From contig JAPTJF010000517.1 in NCBI GenBank assembly GCA_029339195.1, positions 1 through 41,887 of the forward strand: a stretch of DNA of 41,887 bases. Reading direction: 5' to 3'. Position 1 is the first letter of the stretch. Every line of letters starts with the position of its first letter. Shown here in pieces: positions 1 through 9,565 of this stretch. The notes under the pieces are model-generated. The model saw only the letters and a program-made list of their open reading frames with translations, was not told the origin of the DNA and did not search any database. The stretch comes from Micractinium sp. NFX-FRZ (taxonomy: Eukaryota > Chlorophyta > Trebouxiophyceae > Chlorellales > Chlorellaceae). The translations under genes and the position numbers were made by a program.

Positions 1-1905
1 GTCGCGGCGGCAGCGCTGGTCGCGCCGGCGCCAGGCGGCGACGGCGAGTCGGGCGTGCTGCCAAACGGCATCCCCATGGGTCACGGCGGCGGGCGGCCGC
101 GCAACAGCAGCGAGAGCCGCGGGGAGCAGCGCGGCGGCAGCGGCAGCCGGCGGCAGTCGATGGAGAGCAACCTGAGCAGCATGTGGCCCTCCCACAAGCT
201 GCCACGTCAGCACTCCTCCAGCCGCCTGGATGAGATGCAGGAGGACGCCAGCTACCACCCCAGGCACGCGCTGTCCTGGGAGCAAGCCATCCAGCCTCCC
301 TCATTCACGGCGGCAGAGATGCTGCAGGCCATGCCGCTGTCTTCCCCCGCCGGCAGCGCCCGCGGCGGCACCGGCGGCGCCCGCGGCACCGGCGGCGCCC
401 GCGGCACCGGCCCTTCCGCCAGCGCGGGCGCCCAGACGGCCGCGCCGCGGCGCAGCATCACGGGGCGCGCCTCACTGAGCGGCGCGGTGGCGCACCTGGG
501 CACGGCGCGGCACCAGGCGGCGGCACCGGCGCCCGGCGCCGCCACGGCGGCCAGCGGCGCCTCTGCGGCGGCGGCGGCACGCCAGCGGCAGGGCGGCAAC
601 TCCCTGCTGGGATTGCGCGTGCTGCTGGCTGAGGACAACCTTATCAACCAGACGGTGGCCAAGCGTGTGCTGACCTCTCTGGGCTGCGAGTGCCGCGTGG
701 CCAGCAATGGGCGCGAGGCGGTCATGGTGAGCCGGAACACGCCACCTGGGGCTTTGGTTGGATTGGATTATATGAGTTGTGGGGCAGCGTGGCTGCCCTG
801 CGCGTGGGCACCGCACCGTGCCTTTTTCCTGCCAGCCAGTTAGCCGCCTGCCATGCCCAGCCTGCTGCCCCTGTGTTCTTGTTGCCCCCAATGGCTGCCA
901 TGCCCAGCCTGCTGCCCTCTGTGCGTTGGCACTGTTGGGCACACCGTCAGCACCCCGCCTCGCCCCTCCCACCCCTGCCGCTCACCTCACCTCGTCCCCC
1001 GCCCCACTGCCTGCCTCTGCCCCTGCAGGCTGTGGAGGAAGCCGCCGCCGGAGGCGCCCAGTTTGATGTGATCCTGATGGACATGTGCATGCCGGTGCTG
1101 GGAGGCGTGGAGGCCACACAGGTGGGCGGGCTGGGCAGGGCTGCGCGGGGCAGGGCAGGGCGGGAGGGGCCAGGGGATGTGTAGTGCGGCGTGCAGGCCG
1201 GCTGGGGGCAGCATCTCCTTGGGCATGTGGATGCATGTTGCGGTGCTATGCTCTCGTGCCAGGGCCCTCCCTGCACGCCCTCCTCCTGTGCCTGCCCGCC
1301 CAGCTGCTGTGCCTGCCCGCCCCCCTGACTAACTGACCTCTCCTGGCCACGCTCTTTTCTCTCCCGTCCCACTCACCTGGCCCGCTCCCTGCTCTTTTCT
1401 CTCCCGCCCAGCCACTCACCTGCCCCGCCCCCTGCACCCATGCCTTGATTGATTTCGTCCCGCAGGAGATCCGCCAGCTGGGCTCCCGTGTGCCCATTGT
1501 GGCCATGACGGCCAACGCCTCGGAGCGGGACCGCGTGGAGTGCATTGCCGCCGGCATGGACGGCTTCCTCAGGTGCCGGCAGCTGGCACTTGCTGCGAGC
1601 GGTTTGTCATCAGCTGGGGGGGGGCGGAGCTTTGAGTTGATTGCAACGGGCGCCGCATCAGCCATGGCTGCTGGTGCCAGCACGCGCAGCGTGGAGCCAG
1701 GGGAAGCACGTAAGCGGTGTGCTGCCATGCGTGCTGCCATGCTGTGCCATGCTGCGCGCCTCCCCTGCCTGCCTGCCCCTCCCATCTCACCCCCCGCACC
1801 TGCCCCCTCCCCCCTCTGTTTCGCCCTCCCTGCAGCAAGCCGGTCCTAAAGGAGCAGCTCAGTGTGGCGATTCGGGAGGCCACCCAGGGTGGGCACCGGT
1901 CTTGA
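1..1905 (+). CDS. Hybrid sensor histidine kinase, C-terminal receiver domain (5'-partial)
   Basis: The gene enters from the left edge and ends here. Exons: 1-726, 1029-1121, 1466-1572, 1836-1905 (TGA). The first 200 or so residues are a Ser/Gly/Ala-rich linker. The rest is a complete CheY-like receiver: the acidic pair in LLAEDN, the phospho-acceptor Asp in VILMDMCMP, the conserved Thr in VAMTAN and the Lys in LSKP, the last formed across the final intron (AG|C). A receiver at the extreme C terminus is typical of hybrid kinases such as the plant cytokinin-receptor type, in which His-Asp phosphorelay passes to a phosphotransfer protein. The kinase and sensor domains would lie outside the window, so the input signal is unknown. 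A stand-alone response regulator is less likely because of the long upstream coding linker. All three introns are GT-AG and phases match. Confidence 0.85.
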
Positions 1906-3403
1906 GAGGCAGGCAAGGGTGCCCCGACCCGCTGCCCTCTGGGGCCCCCTCCGGCCCCTGGGCAGCAAGCGCCACCCCCGCTGCCGCACTGCGCCTTTCC
2001 TCTTCATCTCATCTCACCTCATCAACTGCAATGCACAGCACAGCCCTGCAGATTTTCAAAGCACACTTCGATATCCAGACATGTCCCCCTTCCCCGCCAG
2101 CCATTTCATTCCCTGGCGCCTGCGCTGCGCTGCGCCCGCGTGCCCGCCCGCGCCGGCTCACACCTGCAGCGCGGCGGCGACCGCCGCGCCCAATGCCAGC
2201 AGCTGCCCAGCTGGCGTGTGCGCCCGCACGCTGGCGCAGCGCGGCGCAGGCGGCAGAAACCGCAGCAAACGTGAGGATCGCCCCCACCAACACCCTCCTC
2301 TAGCAGTAATGCATGAACGAATGATTGTCTTGGCCTCCCTCGCCCACCGTGGTGATCCATGCCCGCCCACCTCCCCCAACCTCCGACATTGATCTCCCTT
2401 GGGCCTCTATGCTTGTCTGCTGTGCACTCCCCCCCTGCCCAACGCCCTGCCATTCCACCACTGCCGGTGCCGCTGGCGTGGCAAGATGACGCGAGACCAG
2501 AGCGGCATCCGCCCCGCTCTGCTCGCTGTTGCCACTCCTGCGGCGCCCCCGCCACTCACTTCTTATCCCCTTGCGCACCCGCCTGGCCTCTCGCGAGCGC
2601 CAGGCTGGCGCGCAGGGTCGCGCGCCTGTCTTTCTTTGTAGCGTGTGCTTTTCTGTCCCGCCCTGAGTCACCCGGCGTCTGCCAGCGCTTGCTTTCATTT
2701 GGGTGGGGGCTGTGCCAGCTCAGCGGGCCCCCATCGCATTGATTGTGCCGCCTCTCGTCCCTCCCTCCCTCTTGTCTCGCGTCCCGTCCAGATGTTTCCC
2801 CAATTCGCTTGCCAGCAGCAAGCGCCCAGCGCCTCCCGGCTGCCTCCCATGCATGCCGGCCTCACCGCCGCTGCTGGCCGGCGCTCGGCGGCGCCAGGCC
2901 CGGCTGTAGCCTGTGGGGCTCCTCCCCCCCCCCAAACGTAGCTTGCACTACCTTCACTCGCCCCCTCCCCCCATTTCATATCGTTTCGTTTGTTCCAACC
3001 CCGCCCCAATGATGAGCGCTGCAGCCGCCACTCGACTTCATGCTCGGCACCCGTCGGCAACGCATGCTGGGAGCCTCCCTCTCCCCCCCCCAGCCGCACA
3101 ACAACAAAAACAACAACACGGCCCCAACTCGTTTTTGCAGATCATTTTATTCTCTCTCTTGCCTCGCCCGACCTGCCCTGCCCATTTCCCGCACCGCACC
3201 CCCGGACCGTGCGGGTGCGGTGCCCCCTCTTCCCCCCGCCTCTTTCGTTGTATCGATGGGATCCCCTTTCTTCCTCACTCAATTTAACGAATGCCAAACA
3301 TAGCACGCACGACAGAGGGAGAGGCAGGCTGAGGGTGCATGACAAGCGGGGTAGGCACGGTGGGAGAGCAGGGGGATGGGACTGCCGCGGCCCACAACGC
3401 TGC
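1906..3403. other. Convergent intergenic region / 3' UTRs
   Basis: This lies between the stop of the receiver gene (+) and the stop of CtpA (-), so it should hold both 3' untranslated regions. The + strand is pyrimidine-rich, which leaves several frames open by chance; none shows family similarity or consistent codon bias. I found no TGTAA on the + strand or TTACA (its complement) that would place a poly(A) site. Confidence 0.6.
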
Positions 3404-3975
3404 CTACCCCTGCTGCGCTGGCTGCTGCTCCTGCTCCTGCAGCGGTGGCGCTGCGCGCGCCGCGGCCTGCAGCTGCTGCACCCTGCACGCGCGGATCGCG
3501 CTGTCGGCTGCCTCGCCGGCTGGCTGGGACCTGAAGTCGGGGCGCAGGCCCTCGCGGTCGATATCGGTGCCCTTGGGGGTCACGTACTTGCCCACAGTCA
3601 GCACCAGGCCTGACCCGTCTGACAGCTCGTACACGCTCTGCACGATGACAGGGGGAGGAGGAGAGGTCGGGGGAAGGAGGGCACAGGGCGCCGGCGTGTG
3701 AGCTGGCCGGCTGGCAAGGGCAGGCAGGGGGCGGCGGGGCATGCTGGTTCCAGGCGCATCCACCCAAACACACACATGAGGCGCCACGGCAGGCACCATC
3801 TGCGCTCCACCTCGGCTCCGCCCTACCCCACCCACGCACCCCCAGCTTGGGACCCCCACCTCATCCCACCCTCGCTTACAGCAGCCCCTTCCCCATCCCC
3901 TTGTGCCCCTCCACCTCCCCAACCCCTTCCCCATGCCCTCCCCTCCTCCACACCCGTCACCAGTCCCCTTCCCCA

Positions 3976-4014
<39 letters not shown>

Positions 4015-7000
4015 ACACACACACCTGGATCAGCCCCTTGCCGTACGTCCGCTTCCCCGCCAGCACGGCGCGGCAATTGTCCCGCAGCGCCCCCGCCACA
4101 ATTTCGCTGGCGCTGGCGGTGTGGTCGTTCACCAGCACCACCAGCGGGGCTGCAGCTCAGGGAGGGGGTGCATGTATGAACTGGTGTGGTGTGGCGTGGT
4201 GTGGCGTGGTGTGGCTTTGAGTGATGTGAGGCGTTGCCTGGCACTGGCGGCGGCAGGACTGATGTCCGGCATGCACACCCAGCGGGGCGGCAGAGAATAT
4301 GAAGGCGAGGGTGCGGGCAGGGGCTCCCTCACCCCAGAACCAATCCAGACCCTCCCCCCGCGCCCACACACACACACACACCTGTTGTGGCGGCGGGGCC
4401 GGCGGCGACGATGGGCGCCACTGAGGCCCGCGCCTTGCCCTCTGTCCGCACCACCAGCGCGCCATCATCCAGGAACAGGCGTGCCACCTCGATCCCCTCT
4501 GAAACCAGGCCACCCCGGTTGTCCCGCAGGTCCAGAACCAGGCGGGAGGCGCCCGCTGCCTGCAGCCGCTGCACCGCGGTCAGTGTGTCGCGCTGCGGGC
4601 GGGGGGAGGGCAGGATGGGGAGGAGTGGTGGGGTCACACATGACGTGGGGGGAGGGGGCAGAGGGGGAGGGAGCGATAAGGGGAGGGAGCAGAGGGAGTG
4701 GGGGTGCGCAAGGGTTGAGTGGCAGCATGCAGCACTGGCAGAGGCTGAGCCAGGCGTGCCCCCCCGCAGCATGGCAGGCATGAATCTACGTTGCTGCTGC
4801 TGTCTCACGCCTTGCCGTAAGCTGCCAGCCCACCCACTGGCCAACTGCGGCATCCGGTGCTGCCGCCTGCGCACACACCTGCGCTCGTGCATTGAAGCTT
4901 GCCAGTCGGATGACGCCCACACGCTCGCCGCCCGGCCCGCTTTCCAGCCGACTGCTGACCGGTGACTGCAGTACACGCACGGGACGCTGCAGGGTCACCC
5001 GCTGCTCGCTGCCGTCAAACTTGCGCACCTGCCAGTCAGGGGGCAATGAGGGGGCAGAGGCAGGGAGAGGAGCAGGCAGGGGGGGGAGTGGATGTTGAGT
5101 GATGCACAGCCGCTTTGTGTTGCGCAGTCCAGGACTGAAGTATCCAGGTGCATAGTGCAACCATTGCTGGCCCCCAGGCACACAGCGCAACCCATTCCAG
5201 GATGTCAGAATGTGAACCCATGCATGCACAGGTGGCTGGCTGGTGCAAAGCAAGAAGCCAGGCAGGCAGGCAGCCACCCACCGGCACCGGCCTCCCACCC
5301 ACCCGGCCACCCACCTTTACTTGCAGAGCGGTGGTCCCCAGTCCCGCCCCCTGCTCCTCCTGCTGCTCCTGCCCCTGCAGCAGTGAGGCCACCGCAAAGG
5401 GGGACTGCCCCGCCAGCGGCTGGCCGTCGAGCTCCAGCAGCTGGTCCCCCTGCTGCAGCCCGGCAGCGTCCGCTGCCAGCCCTTTGATCAGGCCCACCAC
5501 CCACACGCCCTCGCCGCCCGCCGCGCTGCTGGCGTCACGACCCTCAGGAAGCGGCATGCCCTGCAGCGTGGACCGGGGGGCGATGGGGCGCACGGCGTGG
5601 GGTGAGGGAGGGTGGTGGGGCCCCCATGGGGGGGCGGGGGGAGGGGTCATCGCCTCTGCTGCTGCCCAGGCAGATCCGCACCAATGTCTTCCTTCAACAC
5701 ACACACACACACCACCTGCCCGCCCACCCACCCAACTTCTTGCTTGCTAACTCTTTGGCATCCCCCCACTAGAGCCCCACCACCCTGGCCCATCAATATG
5801 CAGCACCGAAACTGTGAGCTCCACCCCCCCCCAGCACAGTACTGTGAGCTCCACCCTCCCGCCAGCACAGCACTGTGAGCTCCGCCCGCCCACCGTCTTG
5901 TTGGCGTACTCCTCTGCCGTGCCCAGGTTGAGGCCCACCCCGCTGACATCGTACTTGAGCATGGCGGAGAACTCGGGCGGGGTGACGAAGCGGGAGTAGG
6001 GGTCGCGCAGCTCGCTCAGCAGCTCGCGGATGATGCTGCTTTCAAGCAAAGGAAGGGGGAGGGCGGTTGACTCACGTGAATTACAGGGGGGGAGGGAGGA
6101 AGGGAGGGAGGGAGGAGGGGTGGCCGCGGCTCTCTCAGCAGCAGCTGCCGGATGAGGCTGCACATAGAAGGGGGGGGGATGGCGGTTGATAGAGCGAGAG
6201 AGGGAGGGAGGGAGCCGGTGGTGGGCATGGGCGGCATCGGCGCGTGAACTGCTGCTGCACAGACGTTTGAGGAGGGAGGTCCAGAGTGTGTGGGCAGGAT
6301 GGTGAGGGGTGACGGGCAAGCGCAGCTTGGGCAGCAGGTGCGATTGGCGCTACAGACGATGACATGGTGTTGAAACAGGTACGGGGTGCTGAATGCCTGC
6401 AGAGTCAGCTGTGCTTCCCCCAACTCCCAACCCTCGCCCCAACCGCCACCACCCCGGCCCAGCACTCGCCCGTATGCCGCGGCACGATCCCGCAGCGGCC
6501 GCTCCAGCGCCCGCTCCTTCAGCTGCAGCCAGGACTGCCGGTCAAACCCGGCATCCCGCGCGTCTGCAAAGTTTGACTCGACCACCTCGCACACCTCAGC
6601 TATCAGCTGCCGCCCTCCAGCAGCATCGGGGCCCTCTGCACCCTGCACGAGCGACGGCAGCAGCAAGCAGAAGCAGGGACACGTCAGGGGCTGAAGGACT
6701 TGGGTGCCTCGTGGGGCCGCGTGGCGCTGAGCGGGCTGGGCTGGGAACTGCACAGCCGCTGCACAGCGGAGGAGGGGGGAGGGTCACAAGAGGGCAGGGC
6801 GGCCAACTGCACTGCCAGGGTCCAGCAACGTGCCACCCGCCGTTCAACCGCAGTGCCGCAGAAGCCCCGCCCCCACCTGCACACCCTGCACCCAGCCCGC
6901 CGGCAGCACACACCTGCAGAGCCGCGTCCTTCACCGCCTCCACTGCGCTGTCCACACGAACCTCCAGCTGCCGCACAAATTCAAGCAGCCGGTCCTCTGC

Positions 7001-7342
7001 TACCGAGGCCAAGTTGAAGGCGTGAGCCGCGTCGCCGCCCACGCCGCCCAGCTGCAGCACCACCGCCGCCAGCAGGGCCGCCGTGGCGCGAATCGCGGAC
7101 TGCGCCAGGCCCAGCGGCACCTCCTGCTGGCCGTCTCGATCATCCAGGGAAGCCCTGGGCCCCACGGCTGCTGCCACATGCCGGCTCAGCTGGCGCCTAA
7201 AGCTTTGCAGCTGCTGCACGGCAGCTTGCAGCGGTGTGCACCGTGAGCTGTAGCAGCGTCGCGGCGCGTTTCCCGCAGGCCGCAGCATGGCAGGTGCAAG
7301 CATACCGCCGTCACTGAACATGGTGGTGGCGCAGCTTGCCAT
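3404..7342 (-). CDS. CTPA: Carboxyl-terminal processing protease CtpA (photosystem II D1 C-terminal processing peptidase)
   Basis: Exons (minus order): 7342-6914, 6642-6470, 6038-5894, 5560-5315, 5028-4879, 4592-4382, 4149-4025, 3637-3404; 1713 nt, 570 residues. Known family role: a serine protease of the thylakoid lumen that removes the C-terminal extension of precursor D1 so that the manganese cluster can assemble. The N terminus (about 120 residues) has a chloroplast transit region and then a hydrophobic thylakoid-transfer segment ending AHA|FN, a lumenal cleavage-type site. The PDZ domain is in exons 3-4 (about 210-330). The catalytic dyad is the first Ser of TASASE and the Lys of YGKG exactly 25 residues later. 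[14 protein letters not shown] follows, as in algal and plant CtpA. The intron after 6470 needs a GC donor to keep phase. Several introns carry repeats. No paralogue is nearby; identification is firm, the exact 5' start less so (a second Met is at 7321). Confidence 0.93.
3978..4024. repeat. Homopolymer C37 followed by (CA)n in a CtpA intron
   Basis: A run of 37 C residues (3978-4014) is followed directly by alternating CA up to the exon boundary. On the coding (minus) strand the intron therefore begins with (GT)n then a long G run. Length is probably variable and may be inexact in an assembly. Confidence 0.9.
4181..4213. repeat. GTGTGGC/GTGTGGT short tandem repeat in a CtpA intron
   Basis: Alternating GTGTGGT and GTGTGGC-like units upstream of exon 7 in the intron between 4150 and 4381. 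No coding role is apparent. Confidence 0.7.
5811..5893. repeat. Three-copy 30-31 bp tandem repeat abutting a CtpA splice donor
   Basis: Copies start at 5811, 5841 and 5872, each beginning ACTGTGAGCTCC and, in the first two, ending in CAGCACAG. The last copy runs into the 5' splice site of the intron that follows exon 3 (exon ends 5894 on the minus strand). Confidence 0.8.
6120..6200 (-). repeat. Degenerate tandem copy of the CtpA exon 3 acceptor region
   Basis: Positions 6130-6196 resemble 6011-6076, offset about 120 bp: both contain CTC(G/T)CTCAGCAGC, then CGGATGA(T/G)GCTGC, a G-rich stretch and GGCGGTTGA. The second set spans the true 3' splice site and 5' end of exon 3; the first lies wholly in the intron. 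Its translation resembles the start of exon 3 (S-L-I-R-Q-L-L against S-I-I-R-E-L-L) but soon loses similarity. Confidence 0.7.
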
Positions 7343-9565
7343 AGCGAGCAGCTTGAGGCCTGCGGTGGCGCGACCGACGTAATAATATATGGTAGCAGTG
7401 ACAGGTGGATTGTGACCAGGATGCTGATGTGTTTTGAACTGGCGGACGGGGGGGCGAGCGGCGCCGCCGTGCCCGCATCGTCACCAAGCCACACAAGTCC
7501 TCAGCCCCGTGGCCTGCCTGCCTGCCTGCCTGTTCCCTCTCGTTTGTTGCAGCGCAATTGGGTGGCGAAGACAAAGAATAAAGTTGGCAGGGAACACGAG
7601 GTCGTTCGTTGGGGCCGATTGTCAGGTCGGTGCAGGGCATGACCCTCCATAGGGGGAGGCGTATAGGCATGGGGCATGTGTGCGCGTAAGGGGGCACAAC
7701 CGTGGTGGGTGGCAGGGCATGAACTGAACCAAATCAACAAAACAAAGGCAGCAGCAGGGGCCAGCGAGCAGAGCAGCTGAGGAAGCCCGCTGGGGCAAAG
7801 AATAGCAACACCAAAGCGTGTGGGGAGGGGTGAGACACTGCAGCATGCAGTACAGAGGCGGCGGCAGACGTTGGGGGGAAAGCAGCGGCTCAGTGCAACA
7901 GGGTGTAGGGTCAGGGGCAGGTACAGCCAGGGGGGAAAGGGTGGGGAAAAAACAAAGGCGCAGGGCTAGAGCTACCAGAGTGTCGTATCAGCAAGCCGGG
8001 CTCAGGGGAGGCATGGGGTGGGGCCCTGGCCGGGCGGGCCAGTGCACACGGGGCGCACTGGCCAGGCAAACAAAAATTCGGGCAAAGCAGCGGCGGGGAC
8101 ACACAGGGGAGGAAGACGTGGGGGGAAAACGGAGAGGTGGGTGGCCCGCCAGGCAGGCAGGGCCTGCTCGAGCAGCGGGCGGTCGGGGTGGGGTGCGGGG
8201 GGCCACCTGAAGTGTGGGATCCTGATGGCACAGCTGGGAGGGAAGCTGGCCGTGGGTGTGCGAGAGGGGTGCGCACAAGTAAGACCGGGACGGAGAAGAA
8301 GGGAGGGGGAGAGAAAGGATGGATGGGGTGATGCATGGGGACGGGGGCAGGGTGGGGTGGGGTTGTGAGGGTGCCCTCACATCACATTGCCATCCACCGT
8401 CCCCGCTGCACAACAGGGCAGCCAAAGTGCAGCGGGGGCCCGGCTGGGAGCCGCAAAGCAAGCAGCGCTCAGTAGGCGGGAAGGCAGTGAGGTGCGAATG
8501 GGCAGTGGCTCATGGCATGGGTTGTTGGGAGAAGTGAGGTGTGCACAGGCGGGAGGGCGGGTGGTGCCACACAGGTGTCGCAGACGCCCAGCCTGCGCTG
8601 GCAAAACTGGTTGCTAGGGGTTGGGGAGCAGCAGGGGGCGGGGGTGGCGGTTTTGGACTCGAGAGAAAGAGAGGCACACACACCACGCCTGCGAGGCGAT
8701 GGGGTGCGGTGACGGCGTGGGGGGGAGGCGCGAGGGGCCCGCAGCAACCAGCAAAGAGGCTAATGAAACTGACCTCTACGGGAGCGGGCCTGGTGGGGTG
8801 AGGCTAGGGCGGACGGGCCGTCAAATCCCGGCTGCCCTCGGCGGTTGGCCGGGTGGGGTGGGTAGGGACAAAATTCAGCATGCAACGGGGGGGTACGGAT
8901 GCGGTAGGGGAAGGGGGTGTTGCAGCAGCAGTGCTGCGGGGGGGTCGTGTGTTGCAGGCATGGAGGCATGGGCTGGGGAGGGGTGCGGCAGAGGCCTCCT
9001 CCGGTGGGGGCGGCAGCGCTGGGGGTGGCCGTGGGGTTGCGGGGGTGGGCTGGTTTGGGCCGAAGAACAGCTTGGGACTGTGGACAGGGGGTGGGGGAGG
9101 TGCTGCCGGGGCCAGCACCGGCGGGGGGGCTTCAAGCCGCTTGATTTTGCGGCCAGTGGCACGGCGCTGGGTGGCAGGCAGGTGGGTGGGCGTTCAAAGG
9201 ATGGGCGGCGAGCCTGGCACCTGGCGCGCGGGTGGGCCATTCAGATCTTGAGGGCTGCCAGAAGCCAGGCCGCCTAAATGTCTTTGCTGCTCAGAGGGTC
9301 TCTGAGCGGCTGGGGTGAGGCTTCTTGCGAGAAGCGCCTGCACGCACGCACAGGAAGGCGGGGAGGCACGCGGCAGCGAGTGAAGTGAGCGAGGGAAGCA
9401 GAGGGCAGGCGGCAGCAGGCTGGGAGTAAGCACGCCCAGGCCTGCAAGCAGAGTGATTGCATCTCTTCTTAGCAGCTGCAGCAGCAGCAGCAGCAGCAGT
9501 GTGCAAGCGCATGCCCGCCCCCCAACTGCTGGCAGGCAGGCAGGCACAGCAGGCATAGCAGGCAG
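7343..9565. other. Intergenic region: CtpA upstream region and LHY-like 3' region
   Basis: This separates the CtpA start codon from the last confidently modelled exon of the LHY-like gene; both are on the minus strand. The + strand is strongly G-rich, so long open frames here are mostly composition effects. The interval 8760-9166 on the minus strand has Pro-rich open frames that could be further LHY-like coding sequence (see findings). I found no TTACA that would mark a minus-strand poly(A) signal. The CtpA promoter presumably lies in the last few hundred bases, around the AT-rich patch at 7380-7395. Confidence 0.5.
9478..9499. repeat. (CAG)n trinucleotide repeat
   Basis: About seven consecutive CAG units just beyond the modelled stop of the LHY-like gene, hence probably in its 3' UTR (CUG repeats in the transcript). 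Confidence 0.85.

Noticed and set aside
3698..4783. 361-codon + frame, Pro-rich
   Set aside because: Runs through the poly-C tract and CtpA exons and introns in antisense; no coherent protein.
7818..9277. Several Gly/Arg/Trp-rich + frames
   Set aside because: The + strand is G-rich here, which suppresses stops; the proteins are low complexity in all frames.
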